NCBI GenBank assembly: GCA_018882785.1
Contig: VERI01000001.1
Coordinates: forward strand, 1 to 64,000
DNA from: Burkholderiaceae bacterium
GTDB taxonomy: Bacteria; Pseudomonadota; Gammaproteobacteria; Burkholderiales; Burkholderiaceae_A
DNA length: 64,000 nucleotides
Reading direction: 5' to 3'
Shown here: piece after piece, positions 33,947 to 44,402 of the stretch
How positions within the stretch are numbered: position 1 is the first letter of the stretch
How the letters are laid out: every line of letters begins with the position of its first letter
The notes under the pieces: model-generated
Database searches by the model: none
The model's input: the letters and a program-made list of their open reading frames with translations, nothing else
What the model was told of the DNA's origin: nothing
Translations under genes and position numbers: made by a program

Positions 33947-34651
33947 ATGGCGAGACAGGCCCGAGATGCGCGCCCCGGAAGAACCTACCACTTGGTTCAG
34001 CGTGGACATGATCGTGCCGAAATTTTCCGCGACGATCAGGATCGTAAGTCCTACCTGGAGTCTTTTCTGCAGGCGGCCATCGGATTTGGTCTGCGGGTGC
34101 ATGCCTACTGTCTTTTGAAAAGCGAAGCGCACTGGCTTGTCACGCCACAGCGGGCGGATGCGATGGCCGATGTCGTGCAGCAGGTGGGGCGAAGTTATGT
34201 CAGGCGGTTTAACTCCCGTTGGTCCCGGCAGGGCACCCTCTGGGAGGGTCGCTATCGAGCCTACTGGATTGATGAGGCTGCCTATGGATTGTCGGTGCAA
34301 AGAGCCATCGAATCCTTGCCCAGTCGAGAGGGGCTGGTGACACGCCCGATGGAATGGCGCTGGTCGAGTCTGGGAGTGCATGTGGGCCAGGGTTCAGAGC
34401 CCCGTATGGCTGCCTTGCCCGGCTACTGGGCGCTGGGCAACACCCCATTTGAGCGGGAAGAAAAATATCTGGCCGCCATTGATCAGGTGTTGTCAGAAGC
34501 CGTTTGGGAAAACATTCGTAAGGGCCTGGCCAGCGGGAGACCCTGGGCAACAGAGGAGATGATGGCCGGACTGTCTGCCGAGGAGCGCGCCCGATGGATG
34601 CGGCGGCCACGCGGCCGCCCGGCTAAAAGTTCGGGTGATAATCCCTTTTAA
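33947..34651 (+). CDS. REP-associated tyrosine transposase (RAYT/Y1_Tnp)-like protein, degenerate HUH motif
   Basis: RTYHLVQRGHDRAEIF..VHAYCLLKSEAHWLVTP..GTLWEGRYRA; expected N-H-U-H reads S-E-A-H. Confidence 0.8.
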   Translation: MARQARDARPGRTYHLVQRGHDRAEIFRDDQDRKSYLESFLQAAIGFGLRVHAYCLLKSEAHWLVTPQRADAMADVVQQVGRSYVRRFNSRWSRQGTLWEGRYRAYWIDEAAYGLSVQRAIESLPSREGLVTRPMEWRWSSLGVHVGQGSEPRMAALPGYWALGNTPFEREEKYLAAIDQVLSEAVWENIRKGLASGRPWATEEMMAGLSAEERARWMRRPRGRPAKSSGDNPF

Positions 34652-34703
34652 TGATTTGTCCCCATTTAAAGTCAGCGCCAATTTAAGCGACTAAAAATTT
34701 TGA

Positions 34704-34743
34704 TCTGACCCTATTTATTATTCAGATTTTATAAGGGTTCAGA
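34704..34743. repeat. Imperfect palindrome between RAYT-like gene and gltB
   Basis: TCTGACCCTA ... TAAGGGTTCAGA, 9 bp with one bulge. Confidence 0.5.
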
Positions 34744-34754
34744 CTGATTTTTTA

Positions 34755-34784
34755 TTGATGCGAAGGACGACTCACCGCTATAGT
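34755..34784 (+). promoter_or_regulatory. Candidate sigma70 promoter of gltB
   Basis: TTGATG-N18-TATAGT, about 31 bp before gltB ATG. Confidence 0.55.
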
Positions 34785-34815
34785 GGTCGGCCCAAATTAT
34801 TTATTGCTACGCATC

Positions 34816-37800
34816 ATGATCTCTGCCCAAGGCCTCTACGATCCCCAAAACGAACATGACTCTTGTGGCGTTGGTTTTGTCGCCCACATCAAGGGCAATC
34901 AGTCCCACGACATCGTTGCCCAGGGCCTGAGCATTCTGCGCAACCTCGATCATCGGGGCGCCGTCGGCGCCGATGCGTTGATGGGAGATGGCGCCGGAAT
35001 CCTGATTCAGATTCCCGATGCGTACTTTCGGCAGGAGATGGCCAAGCAGGGCATCGGCCTGCCCCCGCCCGGAGAGTATGGCGTCGGACAGATCTTCCTT
35101 CCGAAGGAGAGCGCGTCACGGCTCGCCTGCGAGCAGGAGCTTGAGCGTGCAGTGAGGGCGGAAGGGCAGGTGGTCCTGGGCTGGCGGGATGTGCCGACCA
35201 ATCGCGAGATGCCGATGTCCCCACGGGTACGGGCCAAGGAGCCCGTGATGCGGCAGATTTTCATTGGCCGCGGTGCGGATGTGATTGTGCAAGACGCCCT
35301 TGAGCGAAAGCTGTATGTGATTCGTAAAACTGCTTCGAGTGCGATCCAACGGCTCAAGCTCACGCACAGTAAAGAATATTACGTGCCGAGCATGTCAAGC
35401 CGAACGATCGTCTATAAAGGACTGCTGCTGGCAGATCAGGTCGGTGAGTATTACCTGGACCTACAAGATCCGAGGTGCGTGTCCGCATTGGCGCTCGTGC
35501 ATCAGCGCTTCTCGACCAATACGTTTCCACAGTGGTCGTTGGCCCACCCGTATCGGATGGTGGCCCACAACGGTGAAATCAATACAGTGAAGGGCAATTA
35601 CAACTGGATGCGCGCGCGTGAGGGCGTGATGAGCTCTCCTGTGCTGGGCGCAGACCTTCAGAAGCTCTACCCCATCAGTTTTGCGGGCCAATCGGATACG
35701 GCAACTTTCGACAACTGTCTGGAGCTTCTGGTGGCCTCAGGCTATCCCATGGCGCAGGCGGCGATGATGATGATTCCTGAGCCTTGGGAGCAGCACACCA
35801 CAATGGATGAAGCCCGTCGGGCCTTCTATGAATATCACGCTGCGATGCTCGAACCATGGGATGGCCCTGCTTCGATTGTGTTTACGGATGGCCGACAGAT
35901 TGGCGCCACGTTAGACCGTAATGGCCTGCGGCCATCGCGCTACTGTGTGACGGACGATGACCTGGTCATCATGGCATCTGAATCCGGCGTCTTGCCAGTG
36001 CCGGAATCACGCATCGTGCGCAAATGGCGTCTGCAGCCGGGCAAGATGTTTCTGATCGACCTCGAGCAGGGCCGAATGATCGATGATGAAGAGCTGAAGT
36101 CCTCGCTCTCCAAGGCCAAGCCCTATCAGCAGTGGATTGAGAATCTGCGGATTCGACTTGATTCGCTTGGCGGGTCGGACCAGCGTAGTCCCGAGCCTGG
36201 GCAGGTGGACATTCTCGATCGACAGCAGGCATTCGGCTACACCCAGGAGGACATCAAGTTTCTGATGGCCCCGATGGCTGCCAACGGCGAAGAGGCGATC
36301 GGTTCAATGGGCAATGACTCGCCGCTTGCGGTGCTGTCCGATAAAAACAAGCCGCTTTATAACTATTTCAAGCAGCTCTTCGCCCAGGTGACCAATCCAC
36401 CGATTGATCCGATTCGAGAGGCGATTGTGATGTCGCTGGTTTCCTTTATCGGTCCGCGTCCAAATCTTCTGGATATCAATCAGGTCAATCCGCCACTGCG
36501 GCTCGAGGTGAGCCAGCCGATTCTTGATTTTGCGGATATGCGGCGACTCAAGGATATCGAGCAGCACACCCAGGGGAAGTTTAAAAGCCATGTGCTCGAT
36601 ATCACTTACCCCCTGGACTGGGGCCGTGAGGGCGTGGAGGCCAAGCTTGCATCGTTGTGTGCCGAGGCGACGGATGCCATTCAATCCGGAAAAAATATTC
36701 TGATTGTCAGTGATCGGAACGTGGGTCCGGCGGCGGTCGCGGTGCCGGCGCTGTTGGCCTGCTCTGCGATTCATCAGCATTTGGTACGTGAGGGCAAGCG
36801 CACCCTGGCGGGGCTGGTGGTTGAGACTGGTTCCGCCCGCGAGGTGCATCACTTTGCCGTACTGGCAGGCTATGGCGCCGAGGCCGTGCATCCATATCTT
36901 GCGATGGAATCATTGGTGCAGATGCATCGGGATCTTCCAGGGGACCTATCGGCTGAAAAAGCCATTGCCAATTATGTAAAAGCAATTGGCAAGGGGCTCT
37001 CCAAGATCATGTCCAAGATGGGCATCAGTACCTATATGTCTTATTGTGGGGCAGCGATTTTTGAGGCGATTGGCATTAATCGCGAGACCATCGAGCAATA
37101 CTTCACGGGCACCTCCAGTCAGGTCGAAGGCATTGGTGTTTTTGAGATTGCCGAAGAGGCGATTCGGATGCACCAGCTTGCCTTTGGCAACGACCCGGTG
37201 CTGGCCACTATGTTGGATACCGGTGGCGAGTACGCCTGGCGGACACGTGGTGAGGCGCACATGTGGACTCCGGATGCGATTGCCAAGCTACAGCATTCGA
37301 CCCGCGCGAACAACTGGAACACCTATAAGGAATATGCCCAGATCATCAATGACCAGAGCCGCCGTCATATGACGCTGCGCGGGTTGTTTGAATTTAAGGT
37401 GGATCCCTCTCGGGCGATCTCTCTGGATGATGTAGAGCCTGCGAAGGAGATTGTGAAGCGGTTTGCGACCGGCGCAATGTCGTTGGGATCTATTTCGACT
37501 GAGGCCCATACCACGCTCGCCATCGCGATGAATCGTATTGGCGGAAAAAGCAATACCGGTGAAGGTGGTGAGGATCAGAACCGCTATCGCAATGAACTAA
37601 AAGGTATTCCAATTACAGAGGGTACGCGTGTCTCCGATGTGATTGGCAAGGATGTCATCGCGGTGGACTATGCGCTGTCGGCAGGTGACTCCCTCCGTTC
37701 GAAGATTAAACAGGTGGCCTCGGGCCGGTTCGGGGTGACGGCAGAGTATCTGGTGTCTGCTGATCAGATCCAGATCAAAATGGCCCAAGGCGCGAAACCC

Positions 37801-39435
37801 GGCGAGGGTGGACAGCTGCCGGGAGGCAAGGTCTCAGACTACATCGGCAAGCTGCGACATTCGGTGCCCGGTGTGGGCCTGATTTCACCGCCGCCCCACC
37901 ATGACATTTACTCAATCGAAGATCTGGCACAGCTCATCCATGACCTGAAAAACGTTGCGCCTCATGCATCGATTTCCGTCAAGCTGGTGTCGGAGGTGGG
38001 TGTAGGCACTGTTGCTGCCGGGGTGGCGAAGGCAAAAAGCGATCATGTGGTGATTGCCGGCCATGATGGCGGCACTGGCGCATCGCCATGGTCGTCGATC
38101 AAGCATGCGGGTACGCCCTGGGAGATTGGCCTCGCGGAGACGCAGCAGACCCTGGTGCTCAATGGCCTGCGTAATCGGATTCGCGTCCAGGCCGATGGCC
38201 AGATGAAGACCGGCCGCGATGTTGTGATCGGTGCGCTCTTAGGTGCGGATGAGTTTGGTTTTGCCACTGCACCGCTGGTGGTTGAGGGATGCATCATGAT
38301 GCGCAAATGCCATCTGAATACCTGCCCGGTCGGTGTTGCGACCCAGGACCCGGAACTGCGCAGGAAATTTTCAGGCAAGCCCGAGCATGTCGTGAACTAT
38401 TTCTTCTTCATTGCAGAAGAGGTCCGGCAGATCATGGCCCAACTGGGGATTGCGAGTTTCAATGACCTGATTGGAAGGGTTGACCTGCTGGACACCCGCA
38501 GGGGTGTCGCCCACTGGAAGGCCCAAGGCCTCGACTTCTCCAGGCTCTTTTTTAAGCCAGCCGAGACCGATACGAAGGTCGTCTACCACAGTGAGGTCCA
38601 GGACCACGGACTCGATAAATCGCTTGATCATGTTTTGATTGCAAAGTCCAAGGGTGCAATCGAAACAGGTGAGCGCGTCCAGTTCATGGAAGTCGCCCGC
38701 AACGTGAATCGCACGGTCGGTGCAATGCTTTCGGGCGAAGTCACCCGTCATCACCCGGATGGGCTGCCGGATGACACGATCCGTATTCAGCTCGAGGGCA
38801 CCGGTGGCCAGTCCTTCGGCGCGTTTCTGTGCAAGGGCATCACGTTGTACCTGATCGGTGATGCCAACGATTACACCGGCAAGGGCCTATCGGGCGGACG
38901 TGTCGTCGTCCGTCCGAGTATCGATTTTCGTGGAGTCGCCCACGAGAACATCATTGTGGGCAATACCGTGCTCTACGGCGCAACATCGGGTGAGGCGTTT
39001 TTCAGTGGCGTGGCCGGAGAGCGTTTTGCTGTTCGCCTCTCCGGGGCGACCGCCGTTGTCGAGGGCACCGGAGATCACGGCTGCGAATATATGACGGGTG
39101 GCCGGGTGGTGGTGCTCGGTAAGACCGGCCGAAATTTTGCTGCGGGAATGTCGGGCGGTTTTGCGTATATCTATGACGAAGATGGCGGGTTTGAAAAACG
39201 TTGTAATACCGCCATGGTAGCGCTCGAAAAGCTTCCGCCAGAGGATGATTCGTCGTTGAAGAAACTCATCGAGGACCATCATCGCTGGACTGGCAGCCGC
39301 AAGGCCCGCGACATTCTCGATCATTGGGCCAGCGCCCGTGAGCATTTTGTCAAAGTCTTTCCGCATGAATATCGCCGCGCCCTGGCAGAGATGGCGCAGA
39401 AAAAGGCAGCATCAACAGAGAAGGTGGCCGCATAA
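34816..39435 (+). CDS. gltB: Glutamate synthase (NADPH) large subunit
   Basis: [32 protein letters not shown], central and C-terminal GltB domains. Confidence 0.97.
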   Translation: MISAQGLYDPQNEHDSCGVGFVAHIKGNQSHDIVAQGLSILRNLDHRGAVGADALMGDGAGILIQIPDAYFRQEMAKQGIGLPPPGEYGVGQIFLPKESASRLACEQELERAVRAEGQVVLGWRDVPTNREMPMSPRVRAKEPVMRQIFIGRGADVIVQDALERKLYVIRKTASSAIQRLKLTHSKEYYVPSMSSRTIVYKGLLLADQVGEYYLDLQDPRCVSALALVHQRFSTNTFPQWSLAHPYRMVAHNGEINTVKGNYNWMRAREGVMSSPVLGADLQKLYPISFAGQSDTATFDNCLELLVASGYPMAQAAMMMIPEPWEQHTTMDEARRAFYEYHAAMLEPWDGPASIVFTDGRQIGATLDRNGLRPSRYCVTDDDLVIMASESGVLPVPESRIVRKWRLQPGKMFLIDLEQGRMIDDEELKSSLSKAKPYQQWIENLRIRLDSLGGSDQRSPEPGQVDILDRQQAFGYTQEDIKFLMAPMAANGEEAIGSMGNDSPLAVLSDKNKPLYNYFKQLFAQVTNPPIDPIREAIVMSLVSFIGPRPNLLDINQVNPPLRLEVSQPILDFADMRRLKDIEQHTQGKFKSHVLDITYPLDWGREGVEAKLASLCAEATDAIQSGKNILIVSDRNVGPAAVAVPALLACSAIHQHLVREGKRTLAGLVVETGSAREVHHFAVLAGYGAEAVHPYLAMESLVQMHRDLPGDLSAEKAIANYVKAIGKGLSKIMSKMGISTYMSYCGAAIFEAIGINRETIEQYFTGTSSQVEGIGVFEIAEEAIRMHQLAFGNDPVLATMLDTGGEYAWRTRGEAHMWTPDAIAKLQHSTRANNWNTYKEYAQIINDQSRRHMTLRGLFEFKVDPSRAISLDDVEPAKEIVKRFATGAMSLGSISTEAHTTLAIAMNRIGGKSNTGEGGEDQNRYRNELKGIPITEGTRVSDVIGKDVIAVDYALSAGDSLRSKIKQVASGRFGVTAEYLVSADQIQIKMAQGAKPGEGGQLPGGKVSDYIGKLRHSVPGVGLISPPPHHDIYSIEDLAQLIHDLKNVAPHASISVKLVSEVGVGTVAAGVAKAKSDHVVIAGHDGGTGASPWSSIKHAGTPWEIGLAETQQTLVLNGLRNRIRVQADGQMKTGRDVVIGALLGADEFGFATAPLVVEGCIMMRKCHLNTCPVGVATQDPELRRKFSGKPEHVVNYFFFIAEEVRQIMAQLGIASFNDLIGRVDLLDTRRGVAHWKAQGLDFSRLFFKPAETDTKVVYHSEVQDHGLDKSLDHVLIAKSKGAIETGERVQFMEVARNVNRTVGAMLSGEVTRHHPDGLPDDTIRIQLEGTGGQSFGAFLCKGITLYLIGDANDYTGKGLSGGRVVVRPSIDFRGVAHENIIVGNTVLYGATSGEAFFSGVAGERFAVRLSGATAVVEGTGDHGCEYMTGGRVVVLGKTGRNFAAGMSGGFAYIYDEDGGFEKRCNTAMVALEKLPPEDDSSLKKLIEDHHRWTGSRKARDILDHWASAREHFVKVFPHEYRRALAEMAQKKAASTEKVAA

Positions 39436-40902
39436 ATGGGCAAGATCACTGGATTTATGGAGTTCGAGCGGCTCGAGGAAGGCTATCTTCCGGTAGAGCA
39501 ACGTCTAAAAAACTACAAGGAATTTGTAATTGCCCTGGATGATGGGCAGGCGAAAACCCAGGCGGCCCGTTGTATGGACTGCGGCACCCCGTTTTGTAAC
39601 AACGGCTGCCCAGTGAACAACATCATTCCTGACTTTAATGATCTTGTCTTCCGTCAGGATTGGCGGCATGCATTAGATGTGCTGCATTCGACGAATAACT
39701 TCCCCGAGTTTACTGGCCGTATTTGTCCCGCCCCCTGCGAGGCCGCCTGTACGCTGAATGTCAACGATGATCCGGTAGGCATCAAATCGATTGAGCATGC
39801 AATTATCGACCGGGGCTGGGCCGAGGGGTGGGTGGTCCCTCAGCCTCCCAGCAACAAGACCGGCAAACATGTGGCGGTGATTGGTTCGGGCCCGGCCGGC
39901 CTTGCTGCTGCCCAGCAGCTTGCGCGTGCCGGACACTCGGTGACGCTCTTCGAAAAAAACGATCGTGTTGGTGGGCTGTTGCGATATGGAATTCCCGACT
40001 TCAAGATGGAAAAACATCACATTGACCGTCGGGTCGAGCAAATGCAGGCCGAAGGGGTCGTCTTTAAAACCGGGGTGCTGGTGGCCGAGCTGCCCAAGGA
40101 CACCAAGGTGACCAACTGGGCCAAGGAGACAATTGCGCCGCGTCAGCTGCTCGAGCAGTTTGACGCTGTGCTGCTTGCGGGCGGCGCAGAGCAGCCCCGT
40201 GATCTTCCGGTTCCCGGGCGGGACCTGAAGGGCGTCCACTTCGCCATGGAGTTTTTGCCTCAGCAAAATAAGATCAACGCCGGCGACGCACTGGATCAGC
40301 AGATTCGTGCAGACGGCAAGCATGTCATCGTCATTGGCGGCGGTGATACAGGCTCGGACTGCGTGGGCACATCGAATCGACATGGTGCCGCAAGCGTGAC
40401 CCAGTTTGAATTGATGCCACAGCCGCCGGAGCATGAAAACAAACCTCTGATCTGGCCATACTGGCCAATCAAAATGCGGACCTCATCAAGCCACGAAGAG
40501 GGCTGTGAGCGGGCCTTTGCGATCGCCACCAAAGAATTCATAGGTGAGAACGGCCGCGTGAAGGCGTTAAAGTCGGTCCACGTGGAATGGAAAGACGGCA
40601 AGATGGTCGAGATCCCGGGCACTGAGAAAACGATGCCGGCAGATCTCGTGCTGCTTGCAATGGGGTTCGTGTCTCCGATCGGTTCAATACTTGAGGCCTT
40701 TGGCGTGGATAAGGATGCGCGCGGCAATGCGAAGGCCAGCACCGATGGCGATCGTTGCTATGCCACGAATGTGAAAAAAGTTTTTGCAGCCGGCGATATG
40801 CGTCGTGGCCAGTCTCTGGTGGTATGGGCAATCCGCGAAGGCCGTCAGGCCGCCCGAGCTGTAGATGAGTATTTAATGGGCGTCTCGGCACTGCCTCGAT
40901 GA
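39436..40902 (+). CDS. gltD: Glutamate synthase small subunit
   Basis: [46 protein letters not shown]. Confidence 0.96.
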   Translation: MGKITGFMEFERLEEGYLPVEQRLKNYKEFVIALDDGQAKTQAARCMDCGTPFCNNGCPVNNIIPDFNDLVFRQDWRHALDVLHSTNNFPEFTGRICPAPCEAACTLNVNDDPVGIKSIEHAIIDRGWAEGWVVPQPPSNKTGKHVAVIGSGPAGLAAAQQLARAGHSVTLFEKNDRVGGLLRYGIPDFKMEKHHIDRRVEQMQAEGVVFKTGVLVAELPKDTKVTNWAKETIAPRQLLEQFDAVLLAGGAEQPRDLPVPGRDLKGVHFAMEFLPQQNKINAGDALDQQIRADGKHVIVIGGGDTGSDCVGTSNRHGAASVTQFELMPQPPEHENKPLIWPYWPIKMRTSSSHEEGCERAFAIATKEFIGENGRVKALKSVHVEWKDGKMVEIPGTEKTMPADLVLLAMGFVSPIGSILEAFGVDKDARGNAKASTDGDRCYATNVKKVFAAGDMRRGQSLVVWAIREGRQAARAVDEYLMGVSALPR

Positions 40903-42035
40903 AATCGCGTCTGCCGAATGTGGGTACGACCATCTTTACGGTGATGTCGGCCCTCGCCCGCGAGCATGGCGCAGTGAATCTTGGACAAGGGTTCCCGGAC
41001 TTTGATCCCGATGATGCGCTCTTAGATGCAGTGAATGCGGCCATGCGATCGGGCCACAATCAGTATGCGCCGCTCAATGGCTGGCCTGGCCTGTGTCAGG
41101 CGGTTTCCGACAAGGTGGATGCCTTATATGGCCGTCGTTATGAGGCCGAGACCGAGGTCATGATTACCGCGGGCGCAACCCAGGCCATCATGACCGCAGT
41201 GCTGGCGCTCGTGCATCCGGGTGATGACGTGATGGTGATGGAGCCCGTCTATGACAGCTACATTCCGAGCATCCTATTGGCAGGCGCCCGGCCCGTGGGT
41301 ATCCCGATGACACGTCAGTATCGGATTGACTGGGATCGGGTTGCAGACTCGATCACCCCGAAAACGCGGGTGCTCATGATTAATTCTCCGCACAATCCAT
41401 CGGGCATGATTCTGCGCGATGCGGACATGCGGGCCCTGCAGGAGATTGTTGTTCGTCATGATCTGCTGGTGATCTCTGACGAGGTCTATGAGCATATGAT
41501 CTTTGATGGTGAACCGCATAAGAGTGCCAGTTGTTACCCAGCGCTGGCTGAGCGCTCGATTGTGGTCTCTTCATTCGGAAAGACATTTCATGTCACCGGC
41601 TGGAAGGTCGGCTCTGTTGTCGCCCCGAAGGCCATCATGGCCGAGTTTCGAAAAGTCCACCAGTTCAATGTCTTTGTCACCAATAGCGTGATGCAGGTAG
41701 GACTAGCCGCCTATATGCAATCGCCACAGCGTTATCTTGGATTGCCGACGTTTTATCAACGTAAACGTGATTTTTTCCGAGAGGGCCTCTCTCGGACCCC
41801 ATTTAAGCTGTATCCCTGCGAGGGTACATTTTTTCAGCTCGTGGATTACTCAGCGCTATCCGATAAGACCGAGGTTGAGTTTTCCCAATGGCTGACCAGG
41901 GAGATTGGCGTTGCCGCAATACCGCTCTCCTCGTTTTATCAGAATCCGGTAGAAAACAAGACCGTTCGGTTTTGTTTCGCCAAAAAAGAAGACACGCTCT
42001 CACGGGCGATTGATCGGCTTGCCCGGCTGGGATGA
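40899..42035 (+). CDS. PLP-dependent aminotransferase (methionine aminotransferase YbdL-like)
   Basis: [44 protein letters not shown]. Confidence 0.9.
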   Translation: MKSRLPNVGTTIFTVMSALAREHGAVNLGQGFPDFDPDDALLDAVNAAMRSGHNQYAPLNGWPGLCQAVSDKVDALYGRRYEAETEVMITAGATQAIMTAVLALVHPGDDVMVMEPVYDSYIPSILLAGARPVGIPMTRQYRIDWDRVADSITPKTRVLMINSPHNPSGMILRDADMRALQEIVVRHDLLVISDEVYEHMIFDGEPHKSASCYPALAERSIVVSSFGKTFHVTGWKVGSVVAPKAIMAEFRKVHQFNVFVTNSVMQVGLAAYMQSPQRYLGLPTFYQRKRDFFREGLSRTPFKLYPCEGTFFQLVDYSALSDKTEVEFSQWLTREIGVAAIPLSSFYQNPVENKTVRFCFAKKEDTLSRAIDRLARLG

Positions 42036-43447
42036 CACTGCAGTCTTCGCCCACGATGGTCTTTGTTGATCTGGAGACCACGGGGGCTACGGCAACCCGT
42101 GATCGCATCACCGAGATTGGTATCGTGGAGCTCTCTGAGCAAGGGATCAGCCGATACAGTCAGCTGGTCAATCCTCAGGCACGTATCCCTGAATTTATTC
42201 AACGGCTGACGGGCATCACCGAGGATATGGTGGCCGATGCGCCGACATTTGAGGCGCTTGCGCCCGGCCTGATAGAACGGCTCAGCGGCAGGCTCTTTGT
42301 TGCCCACAATGCCCGTTTTGACTATGGATTTCTTAAAAACGAGTTCAAGCGTGTCGGAATTGATTTTCGTGCGCGGGTGTTGTGCACTGTTAAATTGTCT
42401 CGGGCGCTTTATCCCCAGGAGACTCGCCACAATCTCGATGCACTCATGGCACGCCATGGACTGAAGAGTTCGGATCGCCATCGTGCGCTGGCCGATGCCG
42501 ATTTAATTGCCCAGTTCTGGCAGAAACTCCGCGAGGAATTTCCGCATGATCAGCTTCAGGAGCTTGTCATGCGCCTGTCTGCTCGGCCGGCGCTGCCATC
42601 GCATCTCGATCCGGATCTGCCTGAGCAGATTCCTGAATCCCATGGGGTTTACATTTTTTATGGCGACGATAATTTTCCGCTCTATGTCGGCAAGAGTAAC
42701 AACCTACGAAAACGGGTGTTGTCACACTTTTCCTCCGATCATATCCGGGGCAAGGAGCTGAGCCTATCGTTACAGGTCCGTCGAGTCGATTGGATTGAGA
42801 CTCCTGGTGAGATCTCTGCCTTGTTAAAAGAATCTGCGCTGATCAAAGAACTACTGCCCAGCCACAACACGCGGCTTCGCCGAAATAAGGAGCTCTGCTC
42901 TTGGCGCATCCCTGCAGGCTACGGCGCGCTGGCTAAGGACGATGGGCTGCAATCGCCGTCGAGACCTGCGCTTCAGGCAGAGCTCGTCTGGGCCCGTGAC
43001 CTAAATTTTGGTAGTCAGCCCGACCTCTTCGGTATTTTCCGATCACAGAAGGATGCTCTGACCATGCTGTCTGAGCTCGCCCAGCAGGAAAAACTCTGCA
43101 AGGCCTTACTCGGACTGGAGAAAACAAGGCCAGGTGCCGCCTGTTTTGGCGTGCAGCTGCGGGCCTGCAGGGGCGCCTGCATCGGCACTGAGTCACCGAG
43201 TCTGCATCATGCACGTCTGCTGATGGCCATGGCGCGGCACCGTATTCCGACCTGGCCCTATCCAGGACCGATTGGACTCCGAGAGGCAGAGGTGCTGCAT
43301 TTGGTGGACGCATGGTGTTACCTGGGCACCGCCTCGCGGGAAGAGGACGTTCACGAGATGCTCGAGTCTGGGCGGCCCACTTTTGATCTTGATGTTTATA
43401 AGATTCTTCGGAAGGCGTTGCGGGTGCTGCCCGCTATCGCGTTATAG
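42032..43447 (+). CDS. DnaQ-like DEDDh exonuclease fused to GIY-YIG (UvrC/Cho-type) nuclease
   Basis: VFVDLETTGATATRDRITEIGIVEL; HGVYIFYGDDNFPLYVGKSNNLRKRVLSHF. Confidence 0.9.
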   Translation: MTLQSSPTMVFVDLETTGATATRDRITEIGIVELSEQGISRYSQLVNPQARIPEFIQRLTGITEDMVADAPTFEALAPGLIERLSGRLFVAHNARFDYGFLKNEFKRVGIDFRARVLCTVKLSRALYPQETRHNLDALMARHGLKSSDRHRALADADLIAQFWQKLREEFPHDQLQELVMRLSARPALPSHLDPDLPEQIPESHGVYIFYGDDNFPLYVGKSNNLRKRVLSHFSSDHIRGKELSLSLQVRRVDWIETPGEISALLKESALIKELLPSHNTRLRRNKELCSWRIPAGYGALAKDDGLQSPSRPALQAELVWARDLNFGSQPDLFGIFRSQKDALTMLSELAQQEKLCKALLGLEKTRPGAACFGVQLRACRGACIGTESPSLHHARLLMAMARHRIPTWPYPGPIGLREAEVLHLVDAWCYLGTASREEDVHEMLESGRPTFDLDVYKILRKALRVLPAIAL

Positions 43448-43471
43448 ATTTGTTCCGTAAGATTCCTGGCC

Positions 43472-43735
43472 ATGGAGACAAAGAAATTCTCGATCGGAAG
43501 AATCCAGCAGGCGGATTACCAGTCGGGCCGGCAGCAGCTCGACCTGCACTTCAACGACGGAAGTATTCGGTCGTATAAGTCGGTCCCCGGGGAGGTCTGG
43601 CGACGCCTATGCCAATCACCCAACCCGACCACGTACTGGGAGGATCGCATTGCCGAGGAATATCCCCATGTACGCGGACAATCGAACACCGGCATAGACG
43701 AGGCAAGAAAAAAGTTGGATGACCTCTTTGGCTGA
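43472..43735 (+). CDS. KTSC-domain small protein
   Basis: ADYQSGRQQLDLHFNDGSIRSYKSVPGEVWRRL. Confidence 0.75.
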   Translation: METKKFSIGRIQQADYQSGRQQLDLHFNDGSIRSYKSVPGEVWRRLCQSPNPTTYWEDRIAEEYPHVRGQSNTGIDEARKKLDDLFG

Positions 43736-44402
43736 TCTCCATTCGGCGTCGCAAGAGAGAGAGGATCGGCTCCCGGGTGTGCGGGAGATGCGGCGTCGAC
43801 TTGTGCGGGCGGCGGTCGCACTCCCACTCTCTGGGCCGATATTGGCTGCAGGTCAGGACCGCAGAGATTCGACTTACGTCTCGACGCTGCAGCGGGGCCA
43901 TTGTGTGGTGTTGATTCGGCATGCCCAGACGGTTTCAGGAATTGGAGATCCGCCCGGCATGCGGCTGGATGACTGCAGCAGTCAGCGCGATCTCTCAGAG
44001 GAGGGGAGAGCGCAGTCCAGGCGACTGGGCCAGTGGTTCAGACAGCATGGCCTGACGCCTTCTCGTGTGCGTTCAAGTCAGTGGTGTCGTTGTCTGAACA
44101 CGGCCAAAGAAGCTTTTAGTGAAAAGAATTTCGGCACGATGTTGCGTGTAGAACCATGGACTGCGTTGAACTCGTTCTTCCAGGGCCAAGGAAATCGAGA
44201 GGCACAGCTTGCCGAGGCGACGGAGGCGGCCCGGCTGATTGCGGGGCGAAAATCCGACGGCCAATTTGAAGTCTGGGTCACGCATCAGGTGACGGTCTCT
44301 GCGCTTACCGGCCACTGGCCGAGCATGGGGGAAATGTTGGTTGCAGCCTATGACAGTCCAGGCCGACCGTTCAAGATTCTGGCCTCAGGCCTGGCGTTTT
44401 AA
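43719..44402 (+). CDS. Histidine phosphatase (phosphoglycerate mutase-like) superfamily protein
   Basis: [12 protein letters not shown] (RHx), [18 protein letters not shown]; start uncertain. Confidence 0.75.
   Translation: MTSLADLHSASQEREDRLPGVREMRRRLVRAAVALPLSGPILAAGQDRRDSTYVSTLQRGHCVVLIRHAQTVSGIGDPPGMRLDDCSSQRDLSEEGRAQSRRLGQWFRQHGLTPSRVRSSQWCRCLNTAKEAFSEKNFGTMLRVEPWTALNSFFQGQGNREAQLAEATEAARLIAGRKSDGQFEVWVTHQVTVSALTGHWPSMGEMLVAAYDSPGRPFKILASGLAF

Noticed and set aside
39673-40434. 253-aa minus-strand ORF inside gltD
   Set aside because: Antisense shadow ORF of an unambiguous GltD coding sequence.
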